From NCBI GenBank assembly GCA_963804825.1, contig CAWDRV010000006.1, forward strand, positions 1 through 64,000: a DNA stretch of 64,000 nucleotides. Direction: 5' to 3'. The position numbers and the translations under genes were made by a program. Of this stretch, positions 35,273 through 44,111 are shown piece by piece (position 1 is the stretch's first letter; the number at the start of each line of letters is the position of its first letter). The notes under the pieces were generated by a model. It was not told the origin of the DNA. It worked only from the letters and a program-made list of their open reading frames with translations, and did no database searches. This DNA is from JBKQVT01 sp963804825. GTDB taxonomy: Bacteria > Planctomycetota > Planctomycetia > Pirellulales > Thermoguttaceae.

Positions 35273-35500
35273 TCAGGCCGTGGTAGCCGACGGCACCGGC
35301 ACTAATTCCAGAACCACCTTGTGCGCATCTTCACCAAGCACTTGGGAGGCATCGAGGATTTCCAGCCCGGCAAGTTTGCCGTCCGGTCCATAGTCGGCCG
35401 TTATGTCGGGCGTCAACTCTCGGCACTCCGCGGTGCCTGGCGCCAGGGCCCGAAGTTCAATGTAAAGTGCGTCCACCTCGGCGTCGTAGCGAATCTTCAT
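35273..35500 (-). CDS. DUF2283 family small protein
   Basis: 75 residues, MKIRYDAEVDALYIELRALA with EITADYGPDGKLAGLEIL-type middle. The pattern YDxExDxLYI and DYxxDGxLxGIEIL defines DUF2283, small proteins often found beside toxin-antitoxin genes or alone. GAGGTG precedes the ATG. No partner is adjacent. Function unknown. Confidence 0.88.
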   Translation of the reverse strand: MKIRYDAEVDALYIELRALAPGTAECRELTPDITADYGPDGKLAGLEILDASQVLGEDAHKVVLELVPVPSATTA

Positions 35501-35552
35501 TGCAACACCTCACCCCTACGGCATCGTAACACAAAAAGTTGACCAATCACGG

Positions 35553-35613
35553 TCAGGAGGACAGGCATTCTTGCCTGTCTTTTCCAGCCAGACAGGAATG
35601 TCTGGCCTCCTGA
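35553..35613. repeat. Palindromic repeat family 3, copy 1
   Basis: Arms TCAGGAGGACAGGCATT... (from 35553) and ...GTCTGGCCTCCTGA (to 35613) pair with several mismatches. Each arm contains its own ACAGGCATT/AATGTCTG type hairpin. A second copy is at 57287-57347. Confidence 0.8.
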
Positions 35614-35654
35614 TTCAGACAATTTAATTCGTTACGACGCCTCACGTCCGGGGC

Positions 35655-36599
35655 TCACTTCGCCTTTCCGCCTTCCGCCTTTTCCTTCGCTGCCAACAGC
35701 CACGCGAGGATGCCCTTCTGCACGTGCATCCGGTTGGCCGCCTGCTGGACCACGACGCTTTGCGGGCCGTCGATCACCTCGTCGGTCACCTCCTCGCCGC
35801 GCCGGGCCGGCATGCAGTGCATGAACACCGCGCCCTTCTGGGCACGCGACATCAACGCGGCGTTGACCTGGTACGCGGCGAAATCGCGGCATCGCGCGTC
35901 GCGATGCGACTCCTGGCCCATGCTGGCCCAAACGTCGGTGTAGATGACCACGGCGTCCGAGACCGCGCGGGCCGGATCGGCCGTCACCGTCAGGTCCAGC
36001 GACGGGACCTTCGATTGGAGCCAGGCCAGTGACTCGCGGTCGAACTGGTATTTTTCCGGCGTGGCCATGACCATGCGCATGCCGAGCTTGCCGCAGCCCA
36101 GCGCCAGTCCGCGGGCGACGTTGTTGGCGTCGCCCACCCAGGCGAGCGTGCGACCGTCCAACCGCCCGATCAACTCGCGGATCGTGTAGAGGTCGCCCAT
36201 GGCCTGGCAGGGATGGTCGAAGTCGGTCAGGCCGTTGACGACCGGGCAGGTGCAATGCGCGGCCAGATCGGCCGCGGCCTGGTGGTGGTTGCAGCGGATG
36301 ACGACGACGTCGACATATTGGCTGAGGACGCGGCCGAAATCGGCGATGCTCTCGCGGCGTCCGAAACCGACCTCGGCGCCCAGGAACAGCGAGCTGCCGC
36401 CCAAGTGGGCCATGGCCAACTCGAAGCTGACGCGGGTCCGCAGCGACTGCTTCTCGAACAGCAGGGCCATCACGCGGCCGGGCAGCAGGGGCTCGCGCAG
36501 GCCGCGGGTGAACTTGGTCTTCAGGTCCTCGGTAATGGAAAAGATCCGCTCGATTTCCGCGGCCGTCAGATCGGCCATCGTCAGCAGGTGTCGCATCAT
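35655..36599 (-). CDS. argF: Ornithine carbamoyltransferase
   Basis: About 314 residues. Makes citrulline from ornithine and carbamoyl phosphate. The carbamoyl-phosphate loop is QSLRTRVSFELAMAHLGG (SLRTR in place of STRTR), the second site is DFDHPCQAMGDLYTI (HPCQ) and the ornithine/catalytic Cys loop is VFMHCMPARRGEEVTDEV (HCMP). The ATG at 36599 overlaps the argD stop as ATGA, giving translational coupling. The tail KAEGGKAK is coded by GGCGGAAG-type repeats. Third gene of the argB-argD-argF operon. Confidence 0.96.
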   Translation of the reverse strand: MMRHLLTMADLTAAEIERIFSITEDLKTKFTRGLREPLLPGRVMALLFEKQSLRTRVSFELAMAHLGGSSLFLGAEVGFGRRESIADFGRVLSQYVDVVVIRCNHHQAAADLAAHCTCPVVNGLTDFDHPCQAMGDLYTIRELIGRLDGRTLAWVGDANNVARGLALGCGKLGMRMVMATPEKYQFDRESLAWLQSKVPSLDLTVTADPARAVSDAVVIYTDVWASMGQESHRDARCRDFAAYQVNAALMSRAQKGAVFMHCMPARRGEEVTDEVIDGPQSVVVQQAANRMHVQKGILAWLLAAKEKAEGGKAK

Positions 36600-37842
36600 G
36601 CCGCTCCCTGACGCGCGGTGAGCACGTCGGCCAAAATGTCGCATCCTTGTTGGGCCTGTTGGTCGGTCAGGGTCAGCGCCGGCAGCAGGCGGATGACCGT
36701 GCCGTGGGTGCAGTTGACCAGGAGTTTGCGTTCGAGGCAGGCCTTGACGATCGGCGCGCCTTCGACGGCCAATTCGATGCCGATCATGGCGCCCGGACGC
36801 GGACATCGCGCACCAGGTCGCAGTCCTGCCGGAGCTGCTCGAAGCGGCCGCGGAACAGTTCGCCCAGCCGCCTGGCCGCGGACAAGAGGTCTTGTGTTTC
36901 GATCATTTCGATGGCGGCCAGGCCGGCGCGGGCGGCGATCGGATTGCCGCCGAACGTGGCCGCGTGCATCCCCGGGCGCAGGCTCGGGGCAATTTCGGGC
37001 TTGGCCAGCATGGCCGCCCCGGCCAGGCCCCCGCAGATGCACTTCGCCAGGGTCATAATGTCGGGCGTCACTCCGGCGCCCTGGTAGGCGAACCAATCGC
37101 CGGTCCGCCCGCAGCCGGTCTGCACCTCGTCGAAGACCAGGAGCAAGTCGTGCTCGTCGGCCAGTTTTCGCAGGCCGGCCAGGAATCCTTCGGGCGGGAT
37201 GCGGACGCCGCCCTCGCCCTGGATCGGCTCGATCATGATGGCGGCGGTCTCGTCGTCGATCAACGCGGCCGTGGCGTCCAGGTCTCCGAACGGCGCGTAG
37301 TTGAACCCGGCCATCAGCGGCCCGAGGCCCTCGTGATATTTCGGCTGGGCGGTGGCGGTGGTCGAGCCGAGGGTTCGGCCGTGGAATCCGCCCTCGAACG
37401 TGATGATCTTGTAGCGATGCTTGGGCGTGCTGTGCAGGCGGACCAACTTGATCGCCGCCTCGTTGGCCTCGGTGCCGGAGTTGCAGAAGAACGCCTGCCC
37501 GCCGAAGCTCCGTTCCGAAAGCGCCTTGGCCCAAAGCCCCTGCAACTCGGTGTGCCAGGTGTTGGGGACGTGGATCAGTTGGCCCAACTGATCGCGGACG
37601 GCCTCGACCACCGGGGCCGGGCAGTGGCCCAGCAGGTTGCAGCCCCAACCGGGAAACAGATCGAGATAGCGATTTCCCTCGTTGTCCCACACCCAGGAAT
37701 CCTCGCCGCGGACCAGCGCGATGGGGAATCGCCCATAGTTGGGGATGACGTAACGCTGGAAGATTTTGAGGATTTCCTCGGAACTCAAGGCGGAGGGCGG
37801 AAGGCAGTCGGAATTCGGAAACTGGGAAGCGTCTTCGGTCAT
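36596..37842 (-). CDS. argD: Acetylornithine aminotransferase, one frameshift
   Basis: About 415 residues. PLP-dependent transamination of N-acetylglutamate semialdehyde to acetylornithine. Motifs: GWGCNLLGHC, FFCNSGTEANEAAIKLVR, GGFHGRTLGSTTATAQPKYH, LLVFDEVQTGCGRTG and the PLP lysine in DIMTLAKCICGGL. The frame shifts near 36785-36795, from RDVRVRAP into GAMIGIELAVEGAPIVKACL, where the family C-terminus continues. The N-terminal residues NSDCLPPSAL are coded by GGCGGAAG-type repeat DNA. Overlaps argF by 4 bp. Confidence 0.95.
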
Positions 37843-37845
37843 ATT

Positions 37846-37886
37846 CTAAGCTCTAAGCACTAAGGACTAAGTTCTAAGCTCTAAGC
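37846..37886. repeat. Short-period CTAAG repeats before argD
   Basis: Six CTAAG (or ACTAAG) units at 7-8 bp intervals (CTAAGCTCTAAGCACTAAGG and on). It sits 3 bp upstream of the argD start, in the argB-argD gap. Confidence 0.7.
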
Positions 37887-37896
37887 GTCAAGCAAT

Positions 37897-37916
37897 CCGG
37901 AGGCTAACGCCTCCGG
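37897..37916. repeat. 20-bp perfect hairpin between argB and argD
   Basis: CCGGAGGC, TAAC loop region, GCCTCCGG: eight paired bases. No T run follows on the minus strand, so it is more likely an RNA processing or stability hairpin, or a dispersed palindrome, than a terminator. Confidence 0.6.
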
Positions 37917-37941
37917 CTCCCTTTATCCCGAGCCCGGAGCC

Positions 37942-38829
37942 CTAAATTCTTCCGTTTTTGAGGATTTCCGTGCCCACGCCCTTGCTGGTGTAGACTTCCA
38001 GGAGCAACGAGTGGCGGAGTCGGCCGTCGATGATGTGGATCTTGCGGACGCCATGCTCCAACGTTTCCAGGCAGGCCTGGACCTTGGGGATCATGCCCGA
38101 CTCGATGGCGCCGCGGGCCATCAGTTCGCGGGCCTGATCGGCCGTGAGCGAGTGTATGAGCGACTCGGGGTCGTTGCGGTCGCTGCGGACGCCGTTGACG
38201 TCGCTGAGGCAGACGAGTTTTTCCGCCCGCAGCGCCTCGGCGACGGCCGTGGCCGCGGTGTCGGCGTTGACGTTGAGCTTCTGGCCGTCCTTGGTGACGC
38301 ACATCGAGGGGATGACCGGCACGATGCCGTTTTCGCAGAGGTTTTCGATCGTGGCGTGATCGACGGCGGTGACGCGGCCCACGTGGCCCAGGTCGATCGT
38401 CTCGCCGTCTTTACCTTCGAGTTGGATGCGCTCGCCGGTCAGCACGTTGGTGGTATGGAAGTTCAGCGGCTGGGCCTTGCCTTCGAGCTTCACGATCTGG
38501 TCGGCGATTTGCTCGTTGATCTCGCCGGCGAGCACGCGCTCGACGATTTTTAGCGTGGCGTCGTCGGTGTAGCGGCGTCCTTGGACGAACCGCGGCTGGA
38601 GTCCGGCCTCGGCCATGGCGCGGCTGATGGCGGCCCCGCCCCCGTGGACGACCACGGGCTTCATGCCGACCGTCTCCATGAAGACGATATCCACCAGGAG
38701 GTGCATCATGGTCCCCTGGTCTTCCAGGATGCTTCCGCCGAGCTTGATGACGGTGACCTTGCCGCGGAACTGGCGGATCCAGGTGAGGGCCTCGATGAGG
38801 ACGTCGGCCTTTTGAATGGCTTCTTCCAA
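37942..38829 (-). CDS. argB: Acetylglutamate kinase
   Basis: 295 residues from the proposed TTG at 38829 (reads (M)EEAIQKADVLIEALTWIRQF), chosen because AGGGAG lies about 10 bp upstream and the length fits the family; an upstream ATG at 38892 would add 21 residues. Motifs: VIKLGGSILED, VVVHGGGAAISRAMAEAG, GRRYTDDATLKIVERVL, NVNADTAATAVAEAL and CLSDVNGV. It phosphorylates N-acetylglutamate, the committed and often arginine-inhibited step. First gene of the operon, intact. Confidence 0.95.
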   Translation of the reverse strand: MEEAIQKADVLIEALTWIRQFRGKVTVIKLGGSILEDQGTMMHLLVDIVFMETVGMKPVVVHGGGAAISRAMAEAGLQPRFVQGRRYTDDATLKIVERVLAGEINEQIADQIVKLEGKAQPLNFHTTNVLTGERIQLEGKDGETIDLGHVGRVTAVDHATIENLCENGIVPVIPSMCVTKDGQKLNVNADTAATAVAEALRAEKLVCLSDVNGVRSDRNDPESLIHSLTADQARELMARGAIESGMIPKVQACLETLEHGVRKIHIIDGRLRHSLLLEVYTSKGVGTEILKNGRI

Positions 38830-38928
38830 CGTTCGGTACTCCCTGCAAGATGGCCCTTTGGGGGGATGCCACAAGTGGATGGAAAAAGGCATCCCCGGCC
38901 TGGAACCCCCACGCCGGGGAAACCCTGC

Positions 38929-38956
38929 ATTTTAGTCCGGCTGCCAGGGTTGTCAA
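38929..38956 (-). promoter_or_regulatory. Promoter of the argBDF operon
   Basis: Minus strand TTGACA (38951-38956), 16-bp spacer, TAAAAT (38929-38934), about 100 bp before argB. No obvious ArgR box was recognised beside it. Confidence 0.65.
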
Positions 38957-39135
38957 CGGGGCGGGGGCGGCGGAGGCATCGACGGCGGGCATCGCCCGAG
39001 GGGCTCCGGGAATCGGCGGCAAGAAGATCGGCGCCTTGGCAACGCCACCGCGAGAAGTTTCTGCGGAATCCTGCTACCCAAGGACCATGTCGGGGTAGGC
39101 AGTGGAAATCGCCGACAGCAGAAACTCCGGCCGCC

Positions 39136-39333
39136 TCAGTTCTGGACGCCCTCTTGGCCGATCTGAACGCCGTCTCGGCCGGCTTTGGCCTCAAGCTCGC
39201 TCCGCAGCACGCGGACGTTTGCAGGGGCCTCGATCCCCAAGCGGACGCGATCGCCGGACAACCGAACCACGGTGACCACGATCGAATCGCCAAGTTTGAT
39301 CTGCTCGTTCTCCCGCCGTGATAAGACCAGCAT
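39136..39333 (-). CDS. csrA: Carbon storage regulator CsrA
   Basis: 65 residues. MLVLSRRENEQIKLGDSIVV and VRLSGDRVRLGIEAPANVRV match the CsrA dimer-forming and RNA-binding strands. It binds GGA motifs near ribosome sites and controls translation. GGGAGGTTGTCTG precedes the ATG and itself holds a GGA near the start, so autorepression is possible. No flagellar genes are nearby. Monocistronic with its own promoter. Confidence 0.95.
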   Translation of the reverse strand: MLVLSRRENEQIKLGDSIVVTVVRLSGDRVRLGIEAPANVRVLRSELEAKAGRDGVQIGQEGVQN

Positions 39334-39368
39334 CAGACAACCTCCCTGCCGTTTGTACAGTATAAATA

Positions 39369-39397
39369 TGTATACCTAACGCGTGCCGTTTTGTCAA
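39369..39397 (-). promoter_or_regulatory. Promoter of csrA
   Basis: Minus strand TTGACA (39392-39397), 17-bp spacer, TATACA (39369-39374), 36 bp before the csrA start. The -35 lies directly at the edge of a GGCGGAAG repeat block. Confidence 0.6.
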
Positions 39398-39418
39398 GGC
39401 GGAAGGCGGAGGGCGGAG

Positions 39419-39466
39419 GGCGGAAGGCGAAACCGCAAGCGAGATGCCACCTTCCGTTTCTAATCC
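39419..39466. repeat. 48-bp direct repeat, copy 1
   Basis: Starts GGCGGAAGGCGAAACC and ends CCGTTTCTAATCC. An identical 48 bp is at 40110-40157, and both continue into CTAATCC-type heptamers (similarity about 70 bp). Together they flank a 97-codon gene. The preceding 39398-39418 is a GGCGGAAG heptamer block. Confidence 0.85.
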
Positions 39467-39497
39467 TAATCCCCCCTAATCCCCAATCCCTTTCCGC

Positions 39498-39791
39498 CTA
39501 GGCGGCATATTCCAGGGCTGGCGCCTCCACGAGTTGTGTCTTCTGAAAACGCTCGCCCGCAGAACCGTAAAAAAGGATTTGATTGCGATCGGTTTCCCAG
39601 ATTGCCGAAAACTGTGTCGCCCTGGGGCCGTGGAGGCGAAAATAGATGCCGCAGGGCTTGCCGCCCCGCAAAATAATCCGTTCCGTCATGGAGAAAGCCT
39701 CGTCCAGGAGTTGATATTGCCCGCAGATGGTCGTGCGGACGTATTCACGTAACTCGCTCAAGTTGTCAATCTGTTGAACATAGGTCAACAT
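39498..39791 (-). CDS. Small protein of unknown function between direct repeats
   Basis: 97 residues, MLTYVQQIDNLSELREYVRT, with GIYFRLHGPRATQFSAIWET and NQILFYGSAGERFQKTQL. The LHGPR and ILFY segments look like a small alpha/beta fold; I recall similar planctomycete proteins without a function. GAAGGAG is about 17 bp upstream of the ATG, a loose spacing. The gene is alone and is flanked by 48-bp direct repeats, suggesting it moved or was duplicated as a block. Confidence 0.65.
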   Translation of the reverse strand: MLTYVQQIDNLSELREYVRTTICGQYQLLDEAFSMTERIILRGGKPCGIYFRLHGPRATQFSAIWETDRNQILFYGSAGERFQKTQLVEAPALEYAA

Positions 39792-40109
39792 TTCTGGCCG
39801 TTGTCTCCTTCAGTTGTGCACAGGTCCTCGATGTGACCAGGGGCTCTGCGCATGTGAGAGAAAATGGGTTAAATGCCGACAAGAGAAGCTATCGGCAAAA
39901 TGGGAAGAAGAATTCGCACCAGAATTGTGCCCAATTAAAAAGCAAACGCAGCACGGCGGAGTTCGCGCGTCGGCGTTAGTCCTATGCTCCCAAGCAGATA
40001 ACAGTGCGCACCGCGTGCCCTACGGGGATGACGGCATTTTTTGGTTCAAGTCTGCCGACCGCGGCAGAAACGTGAAACCCAACACCGTTTGCCTATCTTG
40101 AAGGCGGAA
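39792..40109. other. Non-coding stretch with no recognised gene
   Basis: About 320 bp of lower GC content (for example AAAATGGG and AATTAAAAAGC stretches). An open frame of 95 codons on the plus strand from 39814 shows no recognisable protein and no ribosome site. It ends in GGCGGAAG heptamers. Confidence 0.6.
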
Positions 40110-40157
40110 GGCGGAAGGCGAAACCGCAAGCGAGATGCCACCTTCCGTTTCTAATCC
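40110..40157. repeat. 48-bp direct repeat, copy 2
   Basis: Identical to 39419-39466 and followed by CTAATCCCTAATCCC heptamers to about 40191. Its last bases contain the stop codon of the convergent-side membrane protein gene, whose terminal residues (GLGIRD) the heptamers encode. Confidence 0.85.
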
Positions 40158-41257
40158 CTAATCCCTAATCCCCAATCCCTTACCTTCACTCCCCAACGCC
40201 CGGCCTTCCAGAGGTCGGCCAGCGAGGCGGGAAATCGGACCACGCCGAAACACGCCAGCGGCGCGATCAACAGGCCCCAGTAGCGATTGAAGTCTTGGCC
40301 CACGATGGAAAAGGCCACGACGAACAGGCACACGGCCAATCCGATCCGCTGGCCCAGCGGCGAATGCCAGCCGGCCAGGCCGCACATGGCCGCCACGAAA
40401 TAGAGTGCGGTGACCCATTGGGGCAACAGGAGCAGGCAGGAGTTCATTTGCAGGGTGGCCTGGACGAAGGCGAGGCCGCCGAACTGGATCCAGCTTTGGC
40501 GGTGGGCCAGGGCGTCGGGGGCGACGAGTTGCTTGACCTGGAGGCAATGCAGGCCGAAGAAGACCGCCCAGGCGGCCAATCCGGCCAGCCAGGCGGTGAG
40601 TTCGCCGCGTCGTTTGTGCCAGGCGGCCAAGGCCACGCCCAACAGGCAGTAGGGCAAGGCCAGCTCGCGGAAGAACACGGCCGCCAGGCCGGCGGCCACG
40701 CCCAGGTAAGGCCGACGGACGCCATAGGCGCAGACCGACAGGCCGATGAAGACGCCTGCCCAGAGCACGGGCAGGACGTACAGGTCGCTCAAGATGCACG
40801 GCAGCAGCGGCCCGGCCAGCAGCAACGCCAGCGGCAACGGACCGCGATAGATATTGGGTTGCTCGCGGCTGGTCGCCTCGAAGGCTATCAGCATGAGGGC
40901 CAACGCCAGCAGGCAGAGGACCACTTTCCCGAAGACCGGGGTGGGCATGACTCCGATCAGCCACACCGGCAGCGGCGTCCGCCAGTTGAACACGCTGCGG
41001 GTGGGATAGCCGCGGGCGACCAATTCCTGGGCGGCCACGAGGTAGTAGTTCTCGCCGGCGTGGATGCGTTGGACTTCGGCCCGATACAGAGCCACGTCGC
41101 CGCTGTTGGTGCTTTGCTCGGCGGCCTCGCAGACCGGCGGCGGCGTGGGCATCATGGCCAGGCACAGCCCGGTGAACAGCAACCAGGCGATCAACACGAT
41201 TCGGGCGGTCGACGGACGGAGCCGGGCATAGCCGGTCTTGGGGTGGGTGGTGTTCAT
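40151..41257 (-). CDS. Polytopic membrane protein, possible GT-C type glycosyltransferase
   Basis: About 368 residues from the ATG at 41257 (MNTTHPKTGYARLRPSTARI). Nine to ten hydrophobic helices, for example VVLCLLALALMLIAFEA, LPLALLLAGPLLPCI, YLGVAAGLAAVFFRELALPY. The first loop (YRAEVQRIHAGENYYLVAAQ) resembles the lumenal loop of dolichol- or polyprenol-dependent GT-C enzymes, but a clear catalytic Asp pair is not seen, so the class is uncertain. An upstream extension of the frame to 42025 runs into rRNA and is not coding. The C-terminus is encoded by repeat DNA. Confidence 0.75.
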   Translation of the reverse strand: MNTTHPKTGYARLRPSTARIVLIAWLLFTGLCLAMMPTPPPVCEAAEQSTNSGDVALYRAEVQRIHAGENYYLVAAQELVARGYPTRSVFNWRTPLPVWLIGVMPTPVFGKVVLCLLALALMLIAFEATSREQPNIYRGPLPLALLLAGPLLPCILSDLYVLPVLWAGVFIGLSVCAYGVRRPYLGVAAGLAAVFFRELALPYCLLGVALAAWHKRRGELTAWLAGLAAWAVFFGLHCLQVKQLVAPDALAHRQSWIQFGGLAFVQATLQMNSCLLLLPQWVTALYFVAAMCGLAGWHSPLGQRIGLAVCLFVVAFSIVGQDFNRYWGLLIAPLACFGVVRFPASLADLWKAGRWGVKVRDWGLGIRD

Positions 41258-41280
41258 GTTCAAGTTTAGGTTGCAAGAGT

Positions 41281-41396
41281 CCCCCTCTCCCGGAGGGATA
41301 GGCCGCTGACGTGGTGCCCCGGGGGTGAGGGAAAAGCGGAGGAGACGCGTGATTCCCCTCGCCCTCACCCTAACCCTCTCCCGGAGGGACAGGGGA
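41281..41396. repeat. CCCTCTCCCGGAGGGA repeat block
   Basis: Two direct copies of CCCTCTCCCGGAGGGA (from about 41283 and 41374), each a small palindrome, flank a GGGTGAGG/CCCTCACCC inverted pair. It lies between the membrane-protein start and the rRNA promoter and may be a dispersed genomic repeat. Confidence 0.7.
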
Positions 41397-41444
41397 TCTT
41401 GATCGTGCGGCTGCTTGAGAAGAGAAAATTTTATCGAGGGGCTG

Positions 41445-41472
41445 TTGACGCGGGCCGAAGAATTGTTAGAAT
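41445..41472 (+). promoter_or_regulatory. rRNA promoter
   Basis: TTGACG (41445-41450), 16-bp spacer, TAGAAT (41467-41472), about 230 bp before the mature 16S 5' end. An A/T-rich stretch (AGAGAAAATTTTATCG, 41420-41436) just upstream could be an UP element. Confidence 0.65.
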
Positions 41473-41518
41473 GACGTGTCTCGGCCGAAGCCGTTGCTTC
41501 GGGCGGGACAAAGCAGCT

Positions 41519-41530
41519 TGCTCTTTGACA
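41519..41530 (+). promoter_or_regulatory. boxA-like antitermination site
   Basis: TGCTCTTTGACA matches the rRNA boxA (TGCTCTTTAACA) with one mismatch, placed about 45 bp after the predicted transcription start. Confidence 0.55.
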
Positions 41531-41703
41531 ATTCGGTAGTGATAACCTCAATTCTGTTTTTTCAGCCAGTTCAGACTGGAAGAAGACCGGTGTTGAACTC
41601 TGCGAGAGCGGGGTGCGGCACCGAGTATTGTGTGTTTCTAGGAACGAACCTGAACGTAGTTCAAAGCTGCCCTGGAGCGATCTGGGGCGGATGAAGGCTA
41701 CAA

Positions 41704-43241
<1,538 letters not shown>

Positions 43242-43339
43242 TTTCTCCAACTCGATCTCACGGTCGAGACGGACAAAATTGTGGAGCCAGCGCTGAACTG
43301 CATCTCGAGGTCCACTCACTACCAAGTCAAGCAAGCCAT

Positions 43340-43377
43340 GACCCGGCCGGAGGCAACTCCCGCCGGGTCGCTTTTAT
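43340..43377 (+). terminator. Rho-independent terminator of the 16S transcript
   Basis: Stem GACCCGGC (43340-43347) with GCCGGGTC (43362-43369), 14-base loop containing a second short stem, followed by GCTTTTATT. It lies about 105 bp after the 16S 3' end, confirming that 16S is a single-gene transcript. Confidence 0.8.
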
Positions 43378-43532
43378 TCAGGCGCCAGAGAGCGGGGATT
43401 GGAAAAGCCCCCGGACTGTGTCCGGGGGGCGATCACGTAACCGCAAGTGGCACCTTTCCTCCTCCACTTGAATTCTCCCCCTTCTGCTGGTAGATTACGG
43501 GGGTGGCCCTTGGGAATCACGGAGATACGTCG

Positions 43533-43912
43533 ATGGGACTCATCAGCGCACGTGTGGAACTGGTGAACCCAAAGAACCCGCAGTTGAGCCCGCTGGTGGT
43601 ATCCGCCTTGGTTGACACCCGGGCTATGACGCTTTGCGTCCCCGAGCACGTTGCGGTGCAACTCGAACTCCAGGAAATCGAAAAGCGGGAGGTCACCACC
43701 GCGGACGAGCGGTCGCACGTCGTGCCGTACGTCGGGCCCGTGCAAATCCGTTTCCAAAACCGAACTTGTTTCACGGGCGCTTTGGTCATCGGCGAATCGG
43801 TTCTCTTGGGCGCCGTGCCCATGGAGGACATGGACCTTGTGGTCTCCCCCTCGCGCAGACCATTACCGTGAACCCGCAAAGCCCCAACCTGCCGTCCGCC
43901 GTTGTCAAGTAG
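43533..43912 (+). CDS. Clan AA retropepsin-like aspartic protease, altered active site, one frameshift
   Basis: About 126 residues. MGLISARVELVNPKNPQLSP leads to the active-site strand VVSALVDTRAMTLCVPEHVA; the expected D-T-G is D-T-R because GGG is read as CGG. Later blocks EIEKREVTTADERSHVVPYV and GALVIGESVLLGAVPMEDMD match the small single-domain clan AA proteases. The frame shifts near 43850 so that the protein can end QTITVNPQSPNLPSAVVK. If the R is real, activity is lost; a base error at the C/G boundary is as likely. ACGGAGA precedes the ATG at 43533. Confidence 0.82.
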
Positions 43913-44111
43913 CGGCGCAGCCGTTCACAGGCCGTTCGGGGGGCGTCTGCCCTGCGCCAGGCACCGGACCCGAATGGCGACGGGAATAATTTCGTCGCCG
44001 GGAGCATCTAAAGCGGTATGAGCACGGGCGTTTTGCCTCTTCCTGATCCCGCCACGTTGCCCCATAACCAGGTTGTGCCGAAATACTCGGAAACACACAC
44101 AGAGCGCTGAC

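Noticed and set aside
32480..40190. CRISPR array
   Set aside because: The repeats are short-period (7-8 bp) or palindromic pairs without regular unique spacers, and no cas genes are present.
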